A stretch of DNA of 59,666 nucleotides, from NCBI GenBank assembly GCA_028711995.1, contig JAQTRE010000005.1:1-59666 (forward strand), written 5' to 3'. Positions within the stretch are counted from its first letter, which is position 1, and each line of letters opens with the position of its first letter. Below are positions 1-8,377 of the stretch, piece by piece. A model generated the notes under the pieces. The model was not told where the DNA came from, searched no databases, and saw only the letters and a list, made by a program, of their open reading frames with translations. The position numbers and the translations under genes were made by a program. Origin of the DNA: Dehalococcoidia bacterium. GTDB lineage: Bacteria > Chloroflexota > Dehalococcoidia > SZUA-161 > SpSt-899.

Positions 1-122
1 AGCAATTCCCTCCCAGTTATCAACGCCAACCACGATTGCCGACAGCAAAACCTTTGAGCTGAGTGAGACCAGTGTCATATCCGCAACCGTGACCACCGAC
101 CTGTTCATCACTCCCCGGATCG

Positions 123-308
123 TCATCTTGGCCAATCGGCAATCCATTTCTCAAATGCGCAGCGAAGTGGCTGCGGAAGGGCATCTCGCTGAGGCACATT
201 CTTAATCACGTTGCCTGCGAGTCTGTCCTTATCGACACGTAGCCCTAACTGTGTGTGATATTGCGACTCGTATACCGTATAGGCCGTTTTGTATAGATTC
301 ATAACCAT
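123..308 (-). pseudogene. possible IS200/IS605 tnpA N-terminal relic
   Basis: A 61-codon open frame beginning MNLYKTAYTVYESQYH, which resembles the start of IS200-type Y1 transposases (a short basic lead, then a YHIVW-like strand). After QYH the frame departs; shifting by one base gives a VWATCRYRKD-like continuation, so a frameshifted remnant is likely. The HUH pair and the catalytic tyrosine are absent. Bases 1-122 next to it show no recognisable gene. The call rests on a short match and is weak; it could be a chance frame. Confidence 0.25.
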
Positions 309-318
309 GACATACTTT

Positions 319-705
319 TCAGAAGATACGGGATACGGCTCTCATCCCTGCCAGTACATGCGAGAAGTTCCCGTTGCTGCAACTGAGCGCCACCAGATGA
401 GCTTCAAAGTCCCCATCCGCTTTCTTGCTATAAACCCGCTGACCCTCATGCCCGCAAAGAGCAATATCGAACCCTTCTTCCACAAACCGTTTCTTGACTC
501 GGTCAATCTTTCGGGTACCAATGTTCAGCACCCGGGCTATTTCACTGTTCGTAGGATTGTGTTCTTGAACTTCCCCTTCATCGCAGTTCAGGAGAATGAG
601 GGCATTCAAGACCTTTCGAGAACTATGTTTCCCTTTTTCTGTAATCTTCTTGAGTTCCTTGCGTTCCTCGTCCGTCAATCTAACTTTATATTTCAACAGC
701 GGCAT
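319..705 (-). pseudogene. IS630-family transposase, N-terminal helix-turn-helix relic
   Basis: The start at 705 (MPLLKYKVRLTDEERKELKK) sits behind a strong GAAAGGAGG site. Residues 1-90 are the N-terminal helix-turn-helix of IS630-type transposases (NSEIARVLNIGTRKIDRVKKRF is the DNA-binding part), followed by the family linker FEAHLVALSCS. Just after this the frame goes off and stops, so the DDE catalytic domain is lost. A second, different IS630-type N-terminal relic lies at 43858. No function is expected. Confidence 0.65.
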
Positions 706-753
706 AGCAACCTCCTTTCTGGGGATTACCATACCGCATTTGTAGCGTCAATT

Positions 754-915
754 AAAGTATGACATGACACTAGTCCGCGCTAAACAATAGGCAATGTTGC
801 GCGCGATTACGTATCCGCCTTCCTTGTTATAGCCCGTGCCCATCGGTGCCATGACGATCCGATTCTTGAGAGTCATTTTGCCTATCTTTGTCGGTTCGAA
901 TAAGCGCCGCAGCAT
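754..915 (-). pseudogene. relic of the N-terminus of an OYE-family flavin oxidoreductase
   Basis: Reading down from the ATG at 913-915, the frame gives MLRRLFEPTKIGKMTLKNRI and then VMAPMGTGYNKEGGYV before running into unrelated sequence. The pattern (LFEP-x-K-I-G-x-M-x-L-KNRI-x-MAPM) is the FMN-barrel start of NADH:flavin oxidoreductases, closely parallel to the intact OYE start at 4374. Only about 50 codons remain. It lies directly downstream of the flavoprotein gene ending at 956, so a second OYE gene probably once ended this operon. Too short to have activity. Confidence 0.6.
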
Positions 916-955
916 TCGTCGATTCTGATATCGTCGATGAGACGAAGTGGTAAGC

Positions 956-1540
956 CTATAGACCTGCCATGAAAATCACCTTGCGAGCAGTTTTCCTGGC
1001 GTCTATCAACAGGTCTTTGCGGCGAGTAACTGCGTCTTTCTTGAACCCAAGTCCACAACCGCGAATCACGTGTATTCGGGCAAAGCCGATCATATCGAAT
1101 ACAAATCGGTAGCGGTTGGGGAGATCGGTGAAAGATTCTGCATCGGCTCCCTGGGTAACAACAAATACAACAGTCTTTCCTTCCGACAGTCTGACCCGGA
1201 AGGGACTGCCAACGATTTGAGGCGCACAAAACGAATAGCACCTGTCGATGAACCCCTTGGTTTGCGACGATACGTCCAGGAAGTAGACAGGCGAAGCAAC
1301 AAGGAGAACGTCACATTCTCGCACGGCTTGTAGGACAGGAGTCAGACCATCCCGCTGAACGCATTCTGCGCGATCGGTCTTGCAGAGACCACATCCCAGG
1401 CATCCCCTGTAATTCAACTTACTGAGCCGGAAGCGCTCAATCTGAACTTCGAGTCGTTGCGCCTCATCGAGAAATGCTTCAGCCAGGGTGTCGCTACAAC
1501 CCCCTTGTCTGGGGCTTCCGAATACCGCTACAAGTCTCAT
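956..1540 (-). CDS. iron-sulfur flavoprotein / NADPH-dependent FMN reductase family
   Basis: A 194-residue flavodoxin-fold protein, probably a cytoplasmic electron-transfer flavoprotein. The start MRLVAVFGSPRQGGCSDTL carries the FMN phosphate loop (GSPR-x-GG-x-S). Residues 47-58 hold a compact cysteine cluster, C-x2-C-x2-C-x6-C (GCLGCGLCKTDRAEC), as in iron-sulfur flavoproteins that bind a [4Fe-4S] cluster beside FMN. The segment ASPVYFLDVSSQTKGFIDR is the usual second FMN-contact loop. The ATG overlaps the stop of the upstream crotonase by 4 bases (ATGA), so the two are translationally coupled. It may pass electrons to or from the enoyl-CoA-metabolising enzymes upstream; its partner is not visible. 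Confidence 0.85.
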   Translation of the reverse strand: MRLVAVFGSPRQGGCSDTLAEAFLDEAQRLEVQIERFRLSKLNYRGCLGCGLCKTDRAECVQRDGLTPVLQAVRECDVLLVASPVYFLDVSSQTKGFIDRCYSFCAPQIVGSPFRVRLSEGKTVVFVVTQGADAESFTDLPNRYRFVFDMIGFARIHVIRGCGLGFKKDAVTRRKDLLIDARKTARKVIFMAGL

Positions 1541-2322
1541 TTTCCTTTGAATACGACCTTTCTTTTCTCGACGAATGCGTCGATGGCTGCATTCGCATCT
1601 TCAGTGGCAAGGGTCATGCCGACAGATCTGGCCTCAAGCTCCAGCACCGATGCCATATCCATGGTCAATGATTGATAAATAGAAGCCTTGGCTAAGCCTA
1701 TTGCCTTTGATGGGCCGTTGGCCAGTCTGGTTGCGAGTTCTCTGGCCGTGGCCTCCAGTTTGTCGGCCGGCACCACGTGATTGACCAGTCCGATTCTCTC
1801 CGCTTCAAAAGCATTTATCGTCTTTCCGGTGAAGATCAGTTCGCAGGCACGGGCAACACCGACTAGTCGCGTCAAGAAGTATATCCCGCCAGTGTCCGGA
1901 TGGAATCCCAGAGAGATAAAGGCAGAGCAGAAACTGGCGTTTTCGGCTGCAATGATGATGTCGCAAGCAAGGGCAATGTTTAAGCCCCCACCTATAGCAG
2001 GACCATTAACTGCCGCGATTAGCGGCTTAGGCAGGTTTCTCATGGCGGAGACCATCCTGGCCCCGTCATGGGCAAGCCCCATGACCGTTATCGGGTCTCT
2101 CGATGACGCAAAGAGCTTGGGAACATCCCCTCCCGCACAAAACGCCCTGCCAGCGCCGGTGACGATGACGGCTCTGATTTCATCGTCCCTTTCCACCTCG
2201 CCCATTACCTTCGTCAAGTCAGACATCAGTTCGGGGCTCATGGTGTTCAGCTTTTCTGGTCGGTTGAGGGTAATTGTAGCCACCTTATCCTGTTTTTGCA
2301 GTAGAATGGTCTCATAATTCAT
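1537..2322 (-). CDS. enoyl-CoA hydratase/isomerase (PaaG-like crotonase)
   Basis: A 261-residue crotonase, the normal family length, behind AGGAGG. It has the start pattern ITLNRPEKLN, the oxyanion-hole loop AFCAGGD at about 61-67, and the second loop NGPAIGGGLNIALACD. The two glutamates of classical enoyl-CoA hydratases are not seen: the GGGCEL position reads GGGLNI, and the QPE position reads SAF. Instead ISLGFHPDTGG carries an aspartate, the arrangement of PaaG-type isomerases and 4-chlorobenzoyl-CoA dehalogenases. Double-bond or epoxide isomerisation is therefore more likely than simple hydration. It lies 15 bases after the OYE gene and overlaps the flavoprotein gene, forming a three-gene operon. 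Confidence 0.85.
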   Translation of the reverse strand: MNYETILLQKQDKVATITLNRPEKLNTMSPELMSDLTKVMGEVERDDEIRAVIVTGAGRAFCAGGDVPKLFASSRDPITVMGLAHDGARMVSAMRNLPKPLIAAVNGPAIGGGLNIALACDIIIAAENASFCSAFISLGFHPDTGGIYFLTRLVGVARACELIFTGKTINAFEAERIGLVNHVVPADKLEATARELATRLANGPSKAIGLAKASIYQSLTMDMASVLELEARSVGMTLATEDANAAIDAFVEKRKVVFKGK

Positions 2323-2337
2323 GATTGCCTCCTAGCG

Positions 2338-4374
2338 TTAGATACTGTTCCCGATCTCGAAACCAGAAGCGATAGCACCTCCAATCCTCTTGACCGAATT
2401 CTCACCAGTGGCGTCGCCGATCAAGTAGACGGCAGGGATTTTCCCCTCCTGGCTGGCAGACAGCTCCGAATTCTTCTTGAGACCCAGTGTCAGTACGACC
2501 GTATCCGCCTCGAAGAAGTCTTCGCTACTGTCTGCCCGGATCACTCGGACACCTTTGTCCGTTATCTCCTTCACCTTGACCAGGGTCTCCATTTGGACCC
2601 CGCCTTCCTTCAGCATAGACAATTCTGTCCATCTGGAGACCGGACCGATGTCAGAGCCCAAGCGTTTGGATTCTTCCAGAATGGTCACCTTCTTTCCTTT
2701 CTCCATCAGCGTTAGTGCAAGCTCGCATCCTGCAAACTGCCCGCCGACGATAACCACCTTTTTCCCGATCGGGAAAGGCAAACCCATGGACTTCCTCATG
2801 AGTGATGGTTGACCGGCGGCATGCTTCGCGACAAGAGTGCTGACTTTCCACGATAGGCCTTTCTGAGGCGGGATCCCGTTGATCAGATTCTTGATATCAT
2901 GACCGGTGATTACATGGTTGCCCTGGACACCGGGCACTTCCGGAATGACGGCTTCACCACCGGGAGCTATGATAAGCACGTCCGATTTTATGCTTTCCAG
3001 CATATCGGGGGTTACCTCCGTCCCCAACCTCACATCAATAGGCAGGCTCTCGACCTGTCTGGTCATCCACCTGAGCAGCTTCTCAACCTTGTCGTTCAAG
3101 ACGGCTCCCAATATCATGAGACCGCCCAGACTTCGATCCTTCTCGAAGAGAACCACTTTATGGCCCCGGATTGCAGCTACCCTGGCTGCCTCCATGCCAG
3201 CAGGTCCGCCTCCGATGACGACCACTCGCTTGCTCTCCAAGGCAGGTTTTATCGGCTCTGCTCCCAGCTCAGCGTTCACGCTGCAAACTACGGAACTGCC
3301 CGACATCACCGTCTCGATGCACCGGCAACAGGCAAGACAATGGCGGATATCATCGATCCTGCCTTCTCTCGCCTTGTTAGGGAATGCAGGATCGGCAAGG
3401 AGGGCACGCGCCATACCGACCATATCGGCTCTTCCTTTTCCTATTATCTCCTCGGCCAGAGCAGGGTCGTCGATTCTGTAGGCAGCGACCACCGGGAGAC
3501 TGGTCACCTTTTTGACCTCCTCAGCCGCGTAAACGAAAGCCCCGGCCGGCACCCATTGCTGAATCATTGGCCTATTGGTTTCATGCCATCCTACCTGCAC
3601 ATTGAGGGCCGCAACCCCCGCTCTCTCCAAGACCGGCACCGTCTTTTTGGTGTCCTCCATGGTGTTGCCACCCTCCATAAACTCGTCGGCGGAAATGCGG
3701 CACATGAGGGGGAAATCGCTCCCGGCCTTCTTCTTTGCCGCGTCAATGATTTCAAGAAGGAATCGCCTCCTTTTCTCCGGGCTTCCGCCATAATCGTCGG
3801 TGCGTTTGTTGGAATACGGTGAAAGAAATCGATTAATGAAGTAGCCTATCCCGGCATGGAATTCCACAATATCGAATCCGGATTCTCGCGCCCTTCTGGC
3901 ACCTTCTCCGAACTGCTCCACGATCTGGCCGATCTCATCGATTCTCAACTCCCGGACCGGACCAACGCCGGGACCTCCCGGTCCCTCAGAAGGTCCGACT
4001 GCTTCCAGAGGGGCGTCCTTTCCGGACCTCCATTCATAGTTGAGGAGTATTTGGGCAGCTATTTTGGCGCCATGGTCATGCGCTGCCTGTGTCAGAGTTC
4101 TGAGGCCGGGGATGAATTTATCGTCCCAGATGCCGACCCCCATAGTGACAGCCGTATATTGAGGCTTGGTGAACTCGAAATGGGCCGGATAGCAGCATCC
4201 TAGAATGATCAAGGCCGTACCGCCTTCAGAGGCCGTCCTCACGAATCGGATCAGCCGGTCATTCACTCGGTAGTTCTCTCCCAGCCCAGTGCCCATGCCC
4301 TGCTGGATTATCCTGTTTCTCAGTTCCACATTCCCTATGTTGATCGGCTCAAACAGTCGGCTGAGCTTGCGCAT
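2338..4374 (-). CDS. NADH:flavin oxidoreductase / 2,4-dienoyl-CoA reductase-like (OYE) Fe-S flavoenzyme
   Basis: A 678-residue protein with the layout of FadH and 2-enoate reductases. An FMN TIM barrel occupies about residues 1-330 (FEPINIGNVELRNRI; EFHAGIGYFINRFLSPYSNKRTDDYGGS, which includes the substrate/proton-donor region). A cysteine cluster near 345-365 follows (C-x2-C-x2-C-x11-C, one residue tighter than in FadH). Then come an FAD domain (VVVIGGGPAGMEAARVAA) and an NAD(P)H domain (KVVIVGGQFAGCELAL). Such enzymes reduce C=C bonds of enoic acids or enoyl-CoAs using NAD(P)H. The start is behind AGGGGGGTAAGCA. First gene of a three-gene operon (OYE, crotonase, flavoprotein). The exact substrate is unknown. 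Confidence 0.88.
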   Translation of the reverse strand: MRKLSRLFEPINIGNVELRNRIIQQGMGTGLGENYRVNDRLIRFVRTASEGGTALIILGCCYPAHFEFTKPQYTAVTMGVGIWDDKFIPGLRTLTQAAHDHGAKIAAQILLNYEWRSGKDAPLEAVGPSEGPGGPGVGPVRELRIDEIGQIVEQFGEGARRARESGFDIVEFHAGIGYFINRFLSPYSNKRTDDYGGSPEKRRRFLLEIIDAAKKKAGSDFPLMCRISADEFMEGGNTMEDTKKTVPVLERAGVAALNVQVGWHETNRPMIQQWVPAGAFVYAAEEVKKVTSLPVVAAYRIDDPALAEEIIGKGRADMVGMARALLADPAFPNKAREGRIDDIRHCLACCRCIETVMSGSSVVCSVNAELGAEPIKPALESKRVVVIGGGPAGMEAARVAAIRGHKVVLFEKDRSLGGLMILGAVLNDKVEKLLRWMTRQVESLPIDVRLGTEVTPDMLESIKSDVLIIAPGGEAVIPEVPGVQGNHVITGHDIKNLINGIPPQKGLSWKVSTLVAKHAAGQPSLMRKSMGLPFPIGKKVVIVGGQFAGCELALTLMEKGKKVTILEESKRLGSDIGPVSRWTELSMLKEGGVQMETLVKVKEITDKGVRVIRADSSEDFFEADTVVLTLGLKKNSELSASQEGKIPAVYLIGDATGENSVKRIGGAIASGFEIGNSI

Positions 4375-4509
4375 TGCTTACCCCCCTTTGCATACTGAGG
4401 CTGTTTAGTTTTGTTTTTCAGCCTCGATTTCGACCCTTGTTGTAATGCCTTCACCCCCACGTATCTGGTAGAATCAACTCAGATTCAGATTGAGGGGGGA
4501 GAATCCTTT

Positions 4510-5841
4510 ATGAGAACAGCCAATCAGCTCACCTTCACCACCTATGAGGCATCCCTTAAGCTCAAACCCAGTGATCCGATCAAGATGATCTTCGATAAAA
4601 TCGACTGGTCCTTTGTCCATCGCCTGGCCAAAGACAAGTATTCCCCTCAAGGAGCAGACGGTTACGATCCACTCTCGTTGTTCAAGGCGCAACTCCTGAT
4701 CTATCTGGGCGAGGTGAAATCGGACCGGCATCTGGCGGCTACCCTGCGATACGATGCCAGACTCTGCCTCCTTTGCGGATTCAACTTCCTGAAGACGCCT
4801 TCCAACGGCACCTTCACCAATTTCCGTGATCGTCTGGGGGAAGATATCTTCTATGAGGCCCTTCATTGTCTGATTGCCCAGGCCATCACCTTAAAGGTTA
4901 TCCGGGGAGGCCATACCGCCACCGATTCCACTCACTTATGGGCACATTCCAGCCGGTTCGGCAAAAAGACCTGCTCCTGCAAGGGGAAGTGCGATTGCCC
5001 CCGGAGCTATTCCGATTCCGACGCCCAATGGGGACACAAGACCAAGGAATATGCTTTCTTCGGCTACAAGGCTCATCTCATCGTAGATGCCAAATCCCAA
5101 TTGCCTCTGGAAGTGATCGTCACCCCGGGCAATGACAACGATTCCCCCTATGCCAACCCGCTCCTCAAGGGAGCCAGAAAGAAGCATCCCGACAACCGGA
5201 TCGCTTCCAATGCTGCCGATTCTGCCTATGATGCTTATGAAAACTATCGGTTCGCCATTGAGGAAATGGGGGTGGCTCCGATTATCGCCTTGAATCGGCG
5301 CAATGGACCGGATGCGCTTTCCGTCGGCGAACTCACCCTTTCAGCGGATGGCCAATACACCTGCATGGCGGGATTCCAAGTCGTCTACTGGGGAAAAGAG
5401 TCCCGGAGGAATCGGCTTAAATTTCGATGTCCGGCAGCTCTGGGTAAATGCCAATGTCTCTCCCAATCGGTTTGTTCGCCTTCAAGCTATGGAAAAACCT
5501 TTTATCTTCACCCTGATCGCGATTATCGTCTGGTCGGGCCTGTTCCGAGAGGAACCGCTCGCTGGAAAGAGAAGTACAATGCCCGCACCAGCGTGGAGAG
5601 AGCCTACTCCGAAGAGAAGGGTTCTCATCGTCTGGATAGCCCCAGGGTCAGAGGATTGCCCAGGATCAAGATCCATGTCTACTTGGCCTTATGCGGGCAA
5701 GTGGCCAAAAAAGATCGGGGCTGTGATCACCGAAGAGCTCATCAAGCCTCAACCATCGCCATGCCCGATAAGAGCTTAGCCGAGCCGTACAACGGATGCA
5801 CTATCGCATATTCAAGGGATGATACTGTCTGTGCAAGCTGA
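4510..5841 (+). CDS. transposase, IS1182/IS5-type DDE, probably frameshifted near its end
   Basis: The start at 4510 (MRTANQLTFTTYEASLKLKP) follows a GGGGGGAG site. The N-terminal DUF772-like part (YDPLSLFKAQLLIYLGE) is followed by a DDE domain with candidate acids in TATDSTHLWA, AADSAYDAYENY and SVERAYSEEKG. A cysteine knot lies in the middle (CSCKGKCDC). After VYLALCGQVAKK, at an A6 run near 5706-5711, the reading frame goes to an atypical tail, whereas the next frame continues KIGAVITEEL. This suggests a slippage site or an inactivating indel. Opposite in strand to the surrounding genes, it separates the OYE operon from the SDR gene. Clear terminal repeats were not resolved. Confidence 0.75.
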   Translation: MRTANQLTFTTYEASLKLKPSDPIKMIFDKIDWSFVHRLAKDKYSPQGADGYDPLSLFKAQLLIYLGEVKSDRHLAATLRYDARLCLLCGFNFLKTPSNGTFTNFRDRLGEDIFYEALHCLIAQAITLKVIRGGHTATDSTHLWAHSSRFGKKTCSCKGKCDCPRSYSDSDAQWGHKTKEYAFFGYKAHLIVDAKSQLPLEVIVTPGNDNDSPYANPLLKGARKKHPDNRIASNAADSAYDAYENYRFAIEEMGVAPIIALNRRNGPDALSVGELTLSADGQYTCMAGFQVVYWGKESRRNRLKFRCPAALGKCQCLSQSVCSPSSYGKTFYLHPDRDYRLVGPVPRGTARWKEKYNARTSVERAYSEEKGSHRLDSPRVRGLPRIKIHVYLALCGQVAKKDRGCDHRRAHQASTIAMPDKSLAEPYNGCTIAYSRDDTVCAS

Positions 5842-5992
5842 TTATGCTGTTGTTAAGGTGCCCAAACCCTCAATATCGAGGGCTTAACCGATGAGAATGT
5901 CATCTGAAAACTATCCCGCTGGTTTTGAAAACCGAGTCAACCTCCAACCAGAAAAATCTAACCGCTATTCTCAAACGGCATCACACTTAGAA

Positions 5993-6188
5993 TCATTTCT
6001 TCTTCAGCGGCTTCTCTTTAAAGGAGCGCTCTGTTTCTTCAAGAGTGCCATTGATCCCTTTCTCTTTTAAGGATTTGAGTAGATTGAACTCGCCGGGCCC
6101 GGATTGAATATTGGTTTGCCAGGTTTGCTCCTCAACGCCAGCATACAGGCTCGCTCCATGACTTACCCGGATTGTATTCCTCAAATCA
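5993..6188 (-). pseudogene. relic of a crotonase C-terminus
   Basis: Directly after the SDR stop the minus strand encodes ASLYAGVEEQTWQTNIQ and then FNLLKSLKEKGINGT, ending FKEKPLKKK. This matches the last 50 residues of the intact crotonase ending at 53306 (YAGVEEQTWQTNIQFRPGEF, FKEKPLR). The rest of the gene is gone, removed up to the SDR on one side and bounded by the IS1182-type element on the other. It is one of at least four crotonase fragments in the window. Confidence 0.75.
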
Positions 6189-6980
6189 TCACACGGGGCC
6201 GAATTGCTGGCGTAACATTTCCTCAGTGAGAAGCTGACCGTGAAGCTTCGAGCAAGCAACCAGAACGGCATACTTCCCCCACATTTGAGGTGACTGCACA
6301 GGAACAGACGGTGGCGGTTCGGGATGGAGAATTAGCATGCCTTCTGTGGCGGTCCACACGGGCTCGAAAGCATTAACGGTAATATTGTGTGGGGCGACCT
6401 CCTTCGCCAATACGACGGTCAGGACGTTGACAGCCGCTTTGGTCATCGAATAGGCGACGCTGGTTGAGGTGCCCAGCCTTTTTTCCAGGTCAGGATCAGC
6501 GGCTATGAAGCTGATAGCAGAGGAGACATTAATAATACTGCCGGATCTTCGGGCTATCATGTGGGGCAACACTGCTCTCGTGCACATAACGGGCCCTCTG
6601 ACGTTCACCGACCACAACAGATCATACTGGTTTAAAGGGACTTCGAGGAGGGTTCCCCGGGTACTTATGGCTGCATTGTTGACCAGGATGTCGACATGTC
6701 CGAAATGGTTCAGTGCCTGGGATACGAGGTTTTCGATGTCTTGCTCCTGCGTTAGATTGGTCTTGATTGCCAAAGCTTGCCTGTTCATAGCTCTTATCTC
6801 ACTGGCAGTCTGGTGGATTGTACCTGGCAACTTCTTCCCTTCAATTTCGGTTCGGGCAGCCACAACAACATCGGCTCCGGCGCGAGCCAACTCGAGGGCA
6901 ATCGCCTTCCCGATTCCGCGGCTGCTTCCCGTAACTATCGCAACTTTGCCACTGAGCATACCCGACAAATATTTGACCAT
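6189..6980 (-). CDS. SDR-family NAD(P)-dependent oxidoreductase
   Basis: A 263-residue short-chain dehydrogenase, the usual length. It has the cofactor loop TGSSRGIG (about 17-24), the structural motif NNAA (about 99-102), catalytic serine in NVSSAIS, and the YSMTK active site (Tyr-x3-Lys). The C-terminus HGQLLTEEMLRQQFG is typical of the family. Likely reaction: oxidation or reduction of a hydroxyl/keto group, perhaps a 3-hydroxyacyl-CoA or alcohol. The start at 6980 lies behind AAAGGATGAGAA; an internal ATG at 6959 is possible. It is followed at once by a crotonase relic, which suggests it once sat in a beta-oxidation-type operon. Confidence 0.85.
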   Translation of the reverse strand: MVKYLSGMLSGKVAIVTGSSRGIGKAIALELARAGADVVVAARTEIEGKKLPGTIHQTASEIRAMNRQALAIKTNLTQEQDIENLVSQALNHFGHVDILVNNAAISTRGTLLEVPLNQYDLLWSVNVRGPVMCTRAVLPHMIARRSGSIINVSSAISFIAADPDLEKRLGTSTSVAYSMTKAAVNVLTVVLAKEVAPHNITVNAFEPVWTATEGMLILHPEPPPSVPVQSPQMWGKYAVLVACSKLHGQLLTEEMLRQQFGPV

Positions 6981-7218
6981 TTCTCATCCTTTCGAGAGTG
7001 CATTCATAATAGACTCCCCTTCTTGGGATCTCCACGAGGGGCAGTTCCTTTCAGCCAGTGCTCTCTAATCTTAGCTGGCTAAACGCCCTTTTCAAATGAT
7101 TCTTTACACGTACCCAAACAAGACAGAAGTTTCAATCTAAACCTCCATGAAACCCTATTCATCAAGAGAATAACCCCTCAGACCCTGATCCGTGAATACG
7201 AAATTCTAGCTTCGTTTG

Positions 7219-7237
7219 GGTATTACCCTGTAATACC
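7219..7237. promoter_or_regulatory. palindrome GGTATTAC-CCT-GTAATACC next to the RHH gene stop
   Basis: Perfect 8-bp arms with a 3-bp spacer, beginning two bases past the stop codon of the RHH gene. The same octamer occurs twice upstream of that gene. It could be an operator, an end of a small mobile unit, or a weak termination hairpin; no U-tract follows on the gene strand. Confidence 0.5.
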
Positions 7238-7239
7238 AA

Positions 7240-7515
7240 CTATCTTGAAAGAGATTTTAGCTGTTCCTTATCCAAAGAGATACCGTATTTGTCGAGCACG
7301 GCAGATGCTATTTCAGACCAATTTCTGGCAGCGTTCTTTTGCTGCTTTATGAAAGCAATGAAATCGGGAGTTGTAACCTGCTTCTTGTTCTGCAGCCAAT
7401 CGGTCAAAGACTCCCTCAATATCTCCGAAACTCCTCTGCCTTCTTTCCCAGCTATCTCCTTTAGCTTTGAATATATCTCTTCTTCCAGTTTGAATGTCAC
7501 TACCACCTTTGCCAT
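7240..7515 (-). CDS. ribbon-helix-helix (CopG-like) DNA-binding protein
   Basis: A 91-residue protein. The N-terminal ~45 residues (MAKVVVTFKLEEEIYSKLKE, then GRGVSEILRESLTDWL) have the RHH layout: a short beta strand VVVTFKL for operator contact, then two helices. The remaining ~45 residues (FIAFIKQQKNAARNWSEIAS...) form a helical tail of unknown role. No toxin partner is seen on either side, so a ParD-type antitoxin role is unsupported. The GGTATTAC repeats that flank it make an autoregulated repressor plausible. Its neighbours are an SDR gene and a thiolase relic on the same strand. Confidence 0.75.
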   Translation of the reverse strand: MAKVVVTFKLEEEIYSKLKEIAGKEGRGVSEILRESLTDWLQNKKQVTTPDFIAFIKQQKNAARNWSEIASAVLDKYGISLDKEQLKSLSR

Positions 7516-7523
7516 GACCGTAT

Positions 7524-7541
7524 GGTATTACAGGGTATTAC
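7524..7541. promoter_or_regulatory. tandem GGTATTAC direct repeats upstream of the RHH gene (candidate operator)
   Basis: Two perfect copies, at 7524-7531 and 7534-7541, start exactly 10 bases apart (one helical turn). They lie 9 bases upstream of the RHH start codon. RHH proteins commonly bind tandem short repeats on one face of the helix, so this is a good candidate for autorepression. This is an inference from spacing and position. Confidence 0.55.
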
Positions 7542-8094
7542 GATTTTCAACCACCCCGAAGGTGTCAATAACGATGAATCTCTTGGACTTCAGACTCCTG
7601 TGAGAATCCACGGATTAAGGCTCAGAGGTATTCTCTTGATTTTTCGCTCAACGCAAAGTTGCCTTTCTTATTACTAAGCTGGCAGCCCAGTAATGCACAC
7701 GACACATTCGAAACCTCCGGGCTTTTGCCCACCCTGACTATGTGCAAGGCCCAGCTTGGGATTCTTGAGCTGCCGTGCGGGATTATCTACCTTCCCCTGC
7801 AACTGCTTATAGCACTCCTAGATATTACTCACACCACTGGCTCCTACCGGATGACCGATAGACTTCAGCCCGCCATTGGGATTGACCGGCAGGGATCCAT
7901 TAAAAGCGAAGGCCCCGGCGTCGACATCCTGGCTGCCTTTGCCAATATCTCTGAACCCAAGGCCCTCACCAGCAGTTCGCTGATGCTGAAGCAGTCGTGG
8001 ATTTCGGCGAGGCTGATCTCCTTGCGAGGATCTTTGACTCCGATAGATGCGTACGCCTTCTTTGACGCCCTCTCCGTCTCTTTCCAGTGAGTCC

Positions 8095-8217
8095 AGTGAA
8101 ACTCCGCCGACAGGAGTCGGCGGCTTCTGGAATACGCGACTCTTGACCCTTGTCCAATTGTCGCGCGCCTTCGGCAGCCTATCCATCCCCGGACAGGAGT
8201 CTGGGGCTTTGACGGCA
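8095..8217 (-). mobile_element. palindrome-ended mini-element, copy B (inside thiolase relic)
   Basis: A 123-bp non-coding element. Read on the minus strand, the left end starts TGCCGTCAAAG right after TTACTC (8218-8223). It has a left hairpin at 8187-8206 (arms CCCCAGAC / GTCCGGGG, loop TCCT) and a right hairpin at 8104-8123 (arms CCGCCGAC / GTCGGCGG, loop TCCT), and ends GAGTTTCACT. Near-identical copies lie at 33776-33898 and 44264-44388. The layout (subterminal hairpins, fixed left flank, no inverted repeats) is that of IS200/IS605-derived palindrome-associated elements. Confidence 0.8.
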
Positions 8218-8270
8218 GAGTAATAGTGTCGGTATCCACCGCAGCCATCCCTTGGCCGATGGCCAGTTCG

Positions 8271-8308
8271 AGTGAAACTCCCCCAAACAAGCTGGGGGGA
8301 GTTTCACT
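8271..8308. repeat. 38-bp palindrome with mini-element right-end tips
   Basis: Arms of 14 bp (AGTGAAACTCCCCC and its complement) separated by a 10-base loop. The outer 11 bases AGTGAAACTCC are the same as the terminal 11 bases of the palindrome-ended mini-elements (reverse strand). It interrupts the start of the thiolase relic 53 bases from copy B, so it may be a fused pair of right ends or a solo hairpin. Confidence 0.6.
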
Positions 8309-8377
8309 TCCTCGGTGATGGCAGACGGTGCTTGACTCATGGTTTCTTCTCCTCCTGTTTGGGCGGCCAAAAAGGGT

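Larger units (their letters stand above)
7675..8340 (-). pseudogene. thiolase (SCP-x-like acetyl-CoA acyltransferase) relic interrupted by a small element
   Basis: A preserved start (MSQAPSAITEE, behind AGGAGGAGAAGAAACC) at 8340 is followed, through frameshifts, by thiolase C-terminal motifs. These are WTHWKETERASKKAYASIG, VKDPRKEISLAEIHDCFSI, then in another frame LPVNPNGGLKSIGHPVGASG, and finally ECYKQLQGKVDNPARQLKNP. HDCF and GHP-x-GASG hold catalytic His/Cys residues of SCP-x thiolases. The N-terminal two thirds is missing. The gene is split by a 123-bp palindrome-ended element (8095-8217) and contains a 38-bp palindrome. It would have performed the last beta-oxidation step after the SDR upstream. 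Confidence 0.72.

Noticed and set aside
2899-3822. 307-codon plus-strand open frame opposite the OYE gene
   Set aside because: It is the complement of a well-supported flavoenzyme; the composition of the gene keeps the opposite frame open and no family motif is present.
7240-7515. Antitoxin of a toxin-antitoxin pair
   Set aside because: No toxin-like gene (RelE, PIN or HicA type) adjoins the RHH gene on either side.
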